Assembly (NCBI GenBank): GCA_003254885.1
Contig: QANT01005603.1
Span: 1-41,305, forward strand
DNA from: Purshia tridentata
Lineage: Eukaryota > Streptophyta > Magnoliopsida > Rosales > Rosaceae
Direction: 5' to 3'
Length of the DNA: 41,305 nucleotides
Below are positions 12,601 through 21,500 of this stretch, piece after piece (the first letter of the stretch is position 1; every line of letters begins with the position of its first letter). A program made the translations under genes and the position numbers. The notes beneath the pieces are model-generated. The model searched no databases. It was not told the origin of the DNA and saw nothing but the letters and a program-made list of their open reading frames with translations.

Positions 12601-13523
12601 CATACTCTTATCTAAGAATGCAAATGGAATGCTAACATCTTTTGATTTGTCTTCTTTATACACATTTTAAATGGTGTTACAGTGGCTTGAAACCCTCCTT
12701 TCAACTGCCCTGAGGAAAAAATTTGGTGAAGACAGGCATATTCGCAATTCAAAATTGGGTCTTCCAGTTTCTGAGCCCCTTGTTTGCTTTGCTCTTTGTA
12801 CTGGAGCTTTTTCTGATCCTGCGGTAAACTCTTTAGTGCTGTTGCTCCACTTTACACATGACATGATTATTGCAGATTGAGTTTAATTTCCAAAGACTGT
12901 TAGATTCTTATTTAGTTCTTTTTAGTCTTTCCCCTATTGGTACACAGGTTGGTTAATCATAGTCTTTTGGTGCTTGATTCTCCCTTGAAATCTCGGTTTT
13001 AATTTCCCACTTATCTTTTTTACCTTATTTCTTAATTTAAAGCATCTGGTACTGCTAAGAATTACTTTATTTTATTTTTTTGTCATTTGTTTTCATTGTA
13101 AATCATTCTTCTACACTCACCCTGATCATATATACACTGCTACCAATATATTGCTAACAGCTGATTAAGAGCTTGCTTGTTAATCACTTGTAGCTAAAAG
13201 TCTACACAGCCTCAAATGTTAGAGATGAGCTTGAAGAGGCAAGGAAAGAGTTTCTTAAAGCAAATGTAGTGGTAAAGAAGTCAAGGAAAGTTTTTCTGCC
13301 AAAGATGCTTGAAAGATTTGCAAGGGAAGCTTCTTTTGGCTCTGATGATCTTCTCAAATGGGTCATTGAGAATGTTGATAAGAAGCTTCATGATTCGATA
13401 CAAAAATGCATTGATCGTAAATCCAGCAAGAAGGCATCTCAGATCATAGAGTGGTTGCCTTACAATTCAAGGTTCCGGTACGTGTTCCCAAAGGATCTTT
13501 CAGAAAAGCCATGGTGGTTGTGA
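6682..13523 (+). CDS. Leucine-zipper (MIP1-type) DUF547 protein
   Basis: Exons: 6682-6809, 7858-7933, 8134-8247, 8746-8862, 9595-9942, 10526-10848, 11822-11921, 12000-12059, 12506-12592, 12683-12823, 13194-13523. All introns are GT..AG and the spliced frame is open for about 607 aa. Residues ~107-175 form a heptad-rich coiled coil (IEQLQLRLQQEKSMRN ... ELISEIELLEEEVANRE), the region annotated in this family as the leucine zipper of ternary complex factor MIP1. Residues ~370-520 are DUF547, with the family hallmarks SQIAFWINIHNALVMHAYL, YNIGGHIISANAIEQ and EPLVCFALCTGAFSDP. The tail ends FPKDLSEKPWWL. The biochemical role of DUF547 is not established; Antirrhinum MIP1 was described as a partner of MADS-box proteins. 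Exon 2 onward is firm. The first coding exon and its ATG at 6682 are the weak point: the donor at 6809 is phase-compatible, but the N-terminal residues match nothing I know. Confidence 0.9.
7050..7251 (+). mobile_element. tRNA-derived SINE-like element in DUF547 intron 1
   Basis: The stretch begins with a polymerase III A-box-like taagttgaaatgg (7061-7073). About 30 bases further on there is a B-box-like gagtttcaaacc (7103-7114). The body is more GC-rich than the surrounding intron and ends in a run of A at 7243-7251. Box order, spacing, a total length near 200 bp and the A-tail fit a plant SINE in plus orientation. Target-site duplications are not clear, so the ends are approximate. Confidence 0.6.
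10898..11285. mobile_element. Tourist/Harbinger-like MITE in DUF547 intron 6
   Basis: Terminal inverted repeats of 38 bp with one mismatch begin ggcctcgtttggtgtctag at 10898 and end at 11285. A TAA on both sides (10895-10897 and 11286-11288) fits the 3-bp TWA target duplication of PIF/Harbinger elements. It carries no ORF of its own, so it is non-autonomous. The interior contains an 86-bp direct repeat on either side of the N at 11171, which is probably an assembly error; the true element would then be about 300 bp. It sits mid-intron, clear of both splice sites. Confidence 0.85.
11085..11257. repeat. 86-bp direct repeat flanking a single N
   Basis: Positions 11085-11170 and 11172-11257 are the same sequence with one base difference (cttcttt versus cttgttt). 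The only unresolved base between them is the N at 11171. The repeat abuts the N exactly on both sides. Confidence 0.95.
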
Positions 13524-13944
13524 CTTTGTGAGATTCATTCCAAATGCTTGAAGAAAACATCGGATCATTATTTGGCTTGAGGAAGCTAAGTAGCTATTAG
13601 CTCATCACACTAGTCATTTAATTCACTTGATAGGTTCCATCTAACAAGCCTTATATATAACGTTTACTTTTCAGGCTTGCAACTCTTGTATGATGTGAAT
13701 TTCACACCTTTTATTTGTACATTGGATATCGTTTTAATTTAAAAAATATAACAATGTCCCTTAGTAAGGTCCTAAAATCTAATTGTAACAATGTTAAAAT
13801 GGTGACAAAAAAATGGTGAGGGTGGATGGGGGTAAGAGTTAAGATTATGTTAAGTTCAAGTTCGATTCTCTTTGATGTAATAAAAGAAAATTTATCTAAT
13901 CAATCATTTAGGTTAATAATATGAGAATCAAATAAAATAAGAGT

Positions 13945-14330
13945 AAATAACAATAGTCCTTGAACTTTACCTTTAATATAACTTTGAACCATAAATTTAT
14001 TTTGTGAATTCTATAGTCTTCGAAGTTTCATATGTGTATCACTTAAGTCTATTATGTCAATTCCATAAACTTTTTTCGTCAATTTTAATCATATATCAAG
14101 CACGCGAGCCATTTTTGAAAAGTAAAAATGATAACGCATGCCCTCTTTCTTTCCCTATTGTGATATACTAATACATAACTAAAATTGATATAAAAAATAT
14201 AGTTGAAGTTCACATAATGGACTAAAGTGATATACAGTTAAAAGTTTGTAGATTACATAATTCAAAAAACAAGTTCGTTGACTAAAGTGATTTTTGAGAT
14301 AAACTTCAAAGACTATTATTATAATTCTTT
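13945..14330. mobile_element. Possible inverted-repeat (MITE-like) element
   Basis: The left part contains aatagtccttgaactttac and later cacttaagtctattatgt. The right part carries the approximate inverse complements: acataatggactaaagtg at 14211 and aaacttcaaagactatt near 14302-14318. The two halves therefore read as diverged arms of a large inverted repeat, like the agtccttgaacttt repeats that are common in plant spacers. Boundaries and target duplication were not resolved. The right arm was then caught up in the 242-bp tandem duplication. Confidence 0.45.
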
Positions 14331-14689
14331 CAATAAAATAAAGTAAACTTTTTAGGTAAGAAAATAATTTTTCCATTATTATCTTTTTTTTTCTCCCTCA
14401 ATTATGAGGAAGTAATTAAGAATTTGGTAAATTAAGGTATCAAACTTAAGTTCACATAATGGACTAAAGTGATATACAATTAAAAGTTTGTAGATTACAT
14501 AATTCAAAAAACAAGTTCGTTGACCAAAGTGATTTTTGAGATAAACTTCAAAGACTATTATTATAATTCTTTCAATAAAATAAAGTAAATTTTTAGGTAA
14601 GAAAATAATTTTTCCATTATTATCTATTTTTTTTCTCCCTCAATTATGAGGAATTAATTAAGAATTTGGTAAATTAAGGTATCAAACTT
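14206..14689. repeat. 242-bp tandem duplication
   Basis: The unit starting aagttcacataatggact at 14206 is repeated in full from 14448 to about 14689 with only a handful of substitutions and a one- or two-base length change in a T-run. The high identity points to a recent duplication. It is non-coding. Confidence 0.92.
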
Positions 14690-15247
14690 TGAAAAATAGA
14701 TCAAAGTCAAACAATTTCCTAGAGTTTCATTTAAATTTTCATTCAAAAGATATCGCGTATTCTTTATGTGAGAATAAAATAAATCATTCATGCCCAAAGC
14801 CTTATAAGGATCCATACACAATTGGACATTAGCAAAACTTATCTTTTTTTTGGTGAAATGTAAGGCATGAATCATGATAATGACAAATTTTAGTTGAAAA
14901 AGGATTTTGAATTGAGAATGAATTGGAATAAATCCATAAGGTCTATGTAAGGCTCTTCGGCACGAATTATTCATTTTACTCTCACACAAAAGGCATGTGA
15001 CATTTTCTAAACAGAAATTTGGATCAAAATTGAAACCCATGGACAAACCCACATTAACCTATTTTTCAATATTTGATATCTTAAATTTTTTTTTTTTTGA
15101 CCAAAGGATATCTTAATTTACTAAATCCTTAATTTGAAGTGGAATTTGACGAACAAGTAATAATTGAGAGGGAAAAGAGGGATTAAGCCAAATTCTCCCA
15201 TCATGATATCATCCACGTGGGTCCACAAGTAAATCCATATGGATAAA

Positions 15248-15298
15248 GTACTATGAACTTACTTTACCAAAAAAAAAAAAAAAGGTACTATGAACTTA
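15248..15298. repeat. 14-bp direct repeat around an oligo(A) insert
   Basis: The sequence gtactatgaactta occurs at 15248-15261 and again at 15285-15298. Between the copies lies only ctttacc followed by an A-run and one or two G. This is the footprint expected from target-primed insertion of a severely truncated, polyadenylated transcript. Confidence 0.6.
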
Positions 15299-15424
15299 AG
15301 TACTACAAATGCAATACAAAATCGATATATAGGTGGAAGACGGTAATTATCACATGCATAGCCTTTTGGCCCCTCTACTCTGTACGAGAGTCACCTACTA
15401 CTCTGACCCAATCAACATTCTCCA

Positions 15425-15646
15425 GACACGTGTCACTCTCTTTCGCATTCCTCAAAATCTGCTCACCCATATTTCATAAACCTTCCCTCAAAGTCCCATC
15501 CTCACCGTCCATCAGGATTTCACTCAAACTCCTGTTCTTAAATCTACGGAGACTGAGCTGCCTGTAACCAAAACTACTATGACCGCGGATAGCCTTCGTC
15601 TAATAGTATGTACTTTTGTCTAACGACTCGTAAAAAGCCACGTGTC
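15425..15646 (+). promoter_or_regulatory. G-box/ABRE-like elements upstream of the Agenet gene
   Basis: Two ACGTG cores, both within CACGTGTC, are present: the perfect palindrome gacacgtgtc at 15425-15434 and gccacgtgtc at 15637-15646. They lie about 150-400 bases before the inferred first non-coding exon. Such elements bind bZIP or bHLH factors in plants; use of these copies is inferred from position only. Confidence 0.45.
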
Positions 15647-15799
15647 GGTCCCATCCTGTTTGTACCCGTCGGATCTTGGCCCATTTTCGGCGTGCCCCAC
15701 GTTTTAATATTTTTCAATTTGATTTTGATTTTTTCAAATTTGATCACCATCACACATTTTCTCTCTCTGAAAAACGAGGAGTTCAAGCGCAGAGAAAAC

Positions 15800-15951
15800 A
15801 GCAAACAAAAAAAAAAAAAGAAGCCCAGACTCCAGAGTATCAGACACTCTCTCGCTTTCTCTCTCTTCGTGTAAGTCTCACTCTCTTCGACTGTAGCGCC
15901 GTCGATTTCGCCGGAACCCTAATTCGATCCGCCGGAAACTCGATTACTCCG
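15800..15951 (+). other. Probable first non-coding exon of the Agenet gene
   Basis: A CT-rich leader (ctctctcgctttctctctc) is followed by a relatively GC-rich stretch with repeated cgccgg, ending at a strong donor, actccg/gtaaga, at 15951/15952. This is the usual look of a plant housekeeping 5'UTR exon. The 5' end is not determined; about 15800-15830 is a guess. Confidence 0.5.
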
Positions 15952-16094
15952 GTAAGAATTTAATACACGCAACCTCTTTTCGCTTTCGTTGGTTAGGGTT
16001 TTCAATCTTCTTCGTCGATGTGTAGCAATTAATTAGGTGAGGGGTGACTGTGAGGGAGAGAGAGAGAGATTGACGCTTACGGTTTGGCTTGCAG

Positions 16095-16191
16095 ATGACC
16101 GTACGATTGGGGAGCAGCTGAGTGGTCAAACGGGCTGGATTTTGTCACCGGATGGAGGGAGGTAGCGTCTCTAGACTTCTTACTTCTTCTG
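16095..16191 (+). other. Probable second non-coding exon with upstream ATGs
   Basis: It is bounded by a good acceptor (ggcttgcag at 16094) and donor (tcttctg/gtactg at 16191/16192). It opens directly with an ATG that gives an eight-codon upstream ORF ending TGA. A second ATG at 16152 stays open to the exon end. If this exon is joined straight to 18578, that second frame runs past the main ATG at 18588 in a different frame, so it would be an overlapping upstream ORF that could damp translation. Confidence 0.5.
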
Positions 16192-17889
16192 GTACTGTTC
16201 ATTTCCTCTATTTGGTTCTGCAAACTGTTAGGGTTTCTGTGTAAAATTAGGCCAAAGTTGTTCCTTGCTTTGCTTAGAAATGGTGAGTTTTAATTCAAAA
16301 TTTGTGCTTTTCTCCCTTTTTGTACTTGGAGCTAATTAGAAATGCTGAAGCTTTATTTTTTAAATTAATGATAATAGCGTATTATTAAGTATATGTATTT
16401 GTTTCTGGTGGTGATGATGTTCTGTGTAATTTGATAGTTACGTACAATTCTTAAGGGCTTAATAAGTATAATGAAGAACATCAAACGTCTACTTGCAAGT
16501 TTAGGACCCATTTTCTCATTTGCAAGTATTTGAGTTGCAGGATTACAAAAGCTGGTCATTCTTAGTAATCAATAGCTGCTGGATACACAGACACTTAATC
16601 TTGAATCTAGTTTTAGTTTTCTGCTATGTTACCTTTACTTTGTATGCTGTCTGATGTGCTTCAGAATCTTGGGAAAAGAAGTGCGAGAAATTTTTAAACT
16701 TATAGCATTTCTTGAGGTCAGTGAGTATGCATTTAGTTATCACTGCTGTTTGTTTTATGGCTTGAGATTCTTTCTAAACTTTTCATCATTTTTTTGAATT
16801 AATTTTTTTATGAAATCTTTGAGTTTCCAATTGACAATCATTCCTGAAATGGTAATAAAATGTTAACATTTCGTCTTCTAGAAGTGAATATTTTTATGGG
16901 CTTTTATGGAAGTAGTGATAGAAGAATTTCTTAAAAATCTACTTTCAACTATTTGGTTAAGCGGACCATTCTTTTAGTTTTCCTATGGATAAACCAACCA
17001 TAGTTTCTTAACTCTCTTAAGACTATTATAAAATTTTCTTGGATATTTAAGGATTAATTTTTTTTTTGTAAATGACATAGTCATCAATCCTTGACCTAAA
17101 TATATGAAGAGGCAAGGCAACCCCTTCATATATAGGCAAGCCTTGAATTCAATAGATTGGCCTTCATTTTAATGTTGGGCACCTTTGTTGTGGGAAAGAT
17201 GCTGAAATGTACAAATATATGCCATCATTTTTTGTTGACATCTCACACCATGTTTTAAATGATTAAGGTATTTTTTTGTTTTGGATGGCCATTTTTATGT
17301 GATCCTTTCATCTTAAATACACTCATTCTGGTTATAGCTCACAAAATCATGTGCATGTCACTTTCTTTTTTTGGGGACCTATTGAAGTTCAGCATTAACT
17401 TGGCTGTATTTTGTTATCTTTGCCAAGTTAGTGGCATGGGATAGTGTTGGGAAACTGCCTGACTGATGTTAATAGAAATTGTGAGTTTGAGCAAATTGGT
17501 GAAAAAGAGTTACTAGGCTCTATGGATGGCCTGGGCTGTTGGGCTTTAATCACCTTTTATATGGGAAAGCCTGTAGGAGATTAGGATTTTGTTAATTTCC
17601 CCTTGGTGATTTCTTTTAACAATTTTAGTTGTTAATAATGCTGGTGTTTAGAAATAATTTCATGGGTTCTGTTACTTAGGGTCTTACTAAGGAGATGCTA
17701 ATGGAAACATGGTTGATCGTGTCTAAATTGAATTTAGAGGAAAAAGTAAGAAGGGATGGGAGAAAAGAAGTAGAAAAAGAAAGAGCACTCGATTCCCAAA
17801 CATTAGACAGAGTGAGCTGTAAATTCTTATTTGGTTGCTAATCCGATGAGAAGATTTACAAACCTGGAGGCTTGAGAAAGCTTCAATTC

Positions 17890-18260
17890 TATCTCACAGC
17901 ATGCCTAACCTTCCTCTTGGGTTTGTTTGTTTGTTTTTATTTGTATTTTTATAAATATTATAGGAAACATGATATATTATTGAAAATTGAAATACAAAAG
18001 GAGATGGATATGCAGTCAGGAAGCTCATTACAAATAAACGGAAAATTCTGTAGAACGCCTGCCCAATGTATAAGAATAACTCTGAAAGAATGTCCCTAAA
18101 ATTTTTAGACACTGCCTCCCAAAGGGAGGCAAGAAATCTAATTTTATCCCAAATAGAAGACATCTTCTCTGCCCTATCGTTAAAAATCCTTTTGTTCTTC
18201 TCCAACGACACAGTCCAACTAGAATCCATCACTTCACAAAGCCAATGACCCTTTTGTTTG
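17890..18260 (-). mobile_element. LINE C-terminal relic in a 5'UTR intron
   Basis: On the minus strand an open stretch reads SLEKNKRIFNDRAEKM followed by SSIWDKIRFLASLWEAVSK. This is the conserved C-terminal end of plant non-LTR retrotransposon polyproteins (W..ERN.RIF ... W...RF..SLW). Only this end is present, with no reverse transcriptase core, as expected of a 5'-truncated insertion. It lies antisense in the intron between the second non-coding exon and the first coding exon of the Agenet gene. Confidence 0.7.
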
Positions 18261-18587
18261 CCCCCACTCTGAAAAACACCTCTCTTGACAAGGAGTAACA
18301 GTTTCTTAGAACAACCTTTTTCCTGTGCATTTCTCAGGTTTCAAGTTGTAGGCATATATGATATTTTTGTTTGACAATTGTTAATATTTCTTAAGAATGT
18401 GTGACAAACTATTTTGTGCTTGTTTTGCAAGCTGTTGGTTGTAAAGGTCCTAATTTGTACTTGTATTCTTGCACATAAATTTTTGTCGCTCATTATAGCA
18501 CCTATTTTGGAAATTGGGACCATGATTTTTTTTGTATATATACTCTTCTCTGATTGTTTTTTTTAATTTTTTGGTAGGGATACACCC

Positions 18588-21500
18588 ATGGATTATGATG
18601 ACAATGATTTTCAAAGCCAGAATCTTCATTTAGCTGGTGAAGGGAGCACTAATTATCCTCCAGTTTTACGGCCATATGCTCTTCCCAAATTTGATTTTGA
18701 TGACACCCTTCAGGGGCATTTGAGGTTTGATAGTTTGGTTGAAACTGAGGTTTTTCTTGGCATTGAGAGTAACGAAGCTAACCACTGGATTGAGGATTTC
18801 TCTCGTGGGAGTAGTGGAATAGAGTTCACTTCAAGTGCGGCAGAATCTTGCTCTATATTAAGGCGCAACAATGTTTGGTCTGAGGCCACTTCCTCAGAAT
18901 CTGTTGAAATGCTATTAAAATCTGTTGGGCAGGAAGAAATTGTTCCCGCTCAGACTATATTTGGGGAATCAGATGCCTGTAAGGAACTGCGTGTCTTAAC
19001 AAAGCAGATGGAACCTAATTTGAAACACAATGATAACATTCTTTCTAAAATGGGGGATGTTACAGATCTACAGTCTACATTACTGCCGGGTGAGATTTCT
19101 GAAAATATTTCTGGATTAGAGTATGTTGGAGCAGATCAGACACGAGTTGAGGATGCTTCACAAACTCAGGAAGTTAATTTATTAGTTGATGACCTGGATC
19201 CAAATTCTGTCAGAGGAAAGGACAGCCTGCATTTAAGTAAAGGGAGTCTATTTACTGATGGGAAATGCAAAGATGTAAATTCGATGGAATTTGATAATTT
19301 GGTGGATGAACCTCAAGGTGAAAAAATTCAAGAAGATTCTTCTGCTTCTGGGATGCAAGTTGATAATATGATGGCCGATGTGCAAAATATTATTTTAAGC
19401 AGCGATGAGTTGAATAATAAAGATTTTCAACGTAATATGAAGGATACCAGTGAAGAGAATCCAGACGGTCATGTGTTAAGCACAGATGCTCAACGCACGA
19501 ATGAAAAAGCAGTTGAAGAGGCTACCTGTCATTTGGAAACCCCTCATGGTTCAGCCTCTGAGGTGGATTCTGTGGAAGAAAGTATTGCAAATGAAGATGC
19601 TGCTATTAATGTGCAGGAACCGTCTGATGGGATACTGCAAGGGGATTCAAACTTACATGCATTGGGCAGAAGCAATGACATGCAATGTCCTGGAGTTATT
19701 GCTGAGACCAACAAATGCGAAGATATGATATTGTTTAAAGGCACGGATACTGGTGGTGATCAATCAAAATCAAACACACATGACTTGTCACCAGTGGTGT
19801 ACGAAAGTGATTCTAGGTATGCAGTTGAGCCTAGCAACAGCAATGCTGGAATTTCTTCCAGTCTAGAACCTATACTGAAAGGGGATTCTGACTTACACAC
19901 AGTGGACAGATGCAGTGACAGGGAATGTCCTGGAGTTCCTGCTGAGACCAACAAATGTGAAGATATGGTCTTGTTAGACACAGATACTGGTGATAAATCT
20001 AAATTGAACACACATGAGTTATCACCAGTGGGCTACAAAAGCGATACTGGGTATGCTGTTGAGATCAGCAACAGCCATGCTGGAATTTCTTCCAGTCTAG
20101 ATCCTATTCTTGAAGGTGATTCTGACACAAATACAGTGGACAGATGCAGTGACAGGGAATGTCCTGGAGTTGCTGATGATACCAACAAATGTGAAGATAT
20201 GGTCTTGTTAGACACAGATACTGGCGGTGATCCATCTAAATTAAGCACACATGAGTTATCACCAACGGCCCACGGAAGCAATACTAGGTATGCAGTTGAG
20301 ATCAGCAGCAGCAATGCTGGAATTTCTCCCAGTGTTCCTACACTGAAGGTGGATTCTGAACTGAGCAACACCAAGGAGGATGCATTGGAAAGTGTTTTCC
20401 AACCAGATAGTGAGATTTTGGTCAGAAAGTCTGAGGCTTCTTTGTCAGTCAGTGTGGACAATGAGGTAATTAAAGGTGAAATTGATGAAAATAAGGAGGT
20501 TCATTCTCATTTGACTGCAACATTTTCTTCAGCTGGAATGCTTAGTGAACCACATGTGACTGGAGCTTCTGAAAGTCCTCAAGATGCTAGTGGATTTTCT
20601 GGAGAGAGTTTAAATGCTGACAGTCATGTGTCCCCTTCTATCCTGGGAGATTCTACACAAATATGTGATGAAAATAAAGTTTACAGAGATGCTAATGTTC
20701 ATGATTGTAATCAGGATCTCTCTTACAGTAAAAAGGATAGTACTGATTTGCTCAATGATTCTAATACCATGGATATGGAGGTTGGTGGATCTGTTGGTAA
20801 GGGCGTTGGGCCCTCATCATTTTGTGAAGGTAGCGCAAAAGAAGAGTTTTGTGTTCCAGAATTAAAACACGATGCTGCTGTCAATGAATCAGGTAGGCTT
20901 TGAGAATTTGGATGGACAGAAGCGTTAACTCTATTGAATGCACTAACTTGGACTCTCTCTTGCAGTGGTCGGTGTTTCTTTGGAAAATCCTCATCTGGCT
21001 TCTTGTGCAACAATGGATGGTGTTCCCTTGTCTTCTGAGAGAGATGGGTCCTCATCTCTTGGTGAAGGAAGCACAGAAAAGGAGTTGGTTAATCAAGAAT
21101 TAAAACATGATGCTGCTGGCAATGAATCTGGTATGTCATGAACTTAAGGCTTGGGATGGACGGAAATGTCAAATATATCAACTTGGACTCTCTTTCTTGT
21201 AGTGGCTGGTATGCTGCTGTTATATCTATTGAATCTACTAACTTGGACTCTCTTTCTTGCAGGGGCCAGTCTTCCCTTGGAAAATCCTAATCTGGCTTCT
21301 TTTGCTACAATGGATGTTTTTCCCTTGTCTATTGGGCACGGTGTAACCACAAATGTTGTTACTGGATCAGAGCTTCAAGCAGCACCTTCTCCTGTTGTGG
21401 GATCACAGTGGGACAAGAAAGAGAAAACGGCATCTAAAATGTCTGAACATGGAATTATTTCGGGTGAAGTGTCGTCTCCTTTGGTAGAAACTGGACCAGG

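Larger units (their letters stand above)
13524..15400. other. Intergenic spacer between the DUF547 and Agenet genes
   Basis: The first ~200 bases are the likely 3'UTR of the DUF547 gene. The rest is AT-rich repeat-bearing spacer, including the 242-bp duplication. The minus-strand open frame at 14654-15052 has no recognisable motif and begins inside the repeat, so it is not called. Confidence 0.55.

Noticed and set aside
13845..13885. Possible polymerase III B box (gttcaagttcgattctc)
   Set aside because: No A box at the right distance, no tRNA cloverleaf and no A-tail; at best a SINE remnant too weak to call.
14654..15052. 132-codon minus-strand frame
   Set aside because: It starts in the 242-bp duplicated repeat, is compositionally like the spacer, and contains no domain I recognise.
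15253..15590. Possible coding fragment upstream of the Agenet gene (three frames show protein-like stretches)
   Set aside because: No frame is open far enough or matches a known family, and the position and G-boxes fit a promoter better. A BLASTX search would settle it.
19544..20461. Minus-strand open frames opposite the Agenet repeats
   Set aside because: They are antisense shadows of the three tandem coding repeats, which is why they resemble one another.
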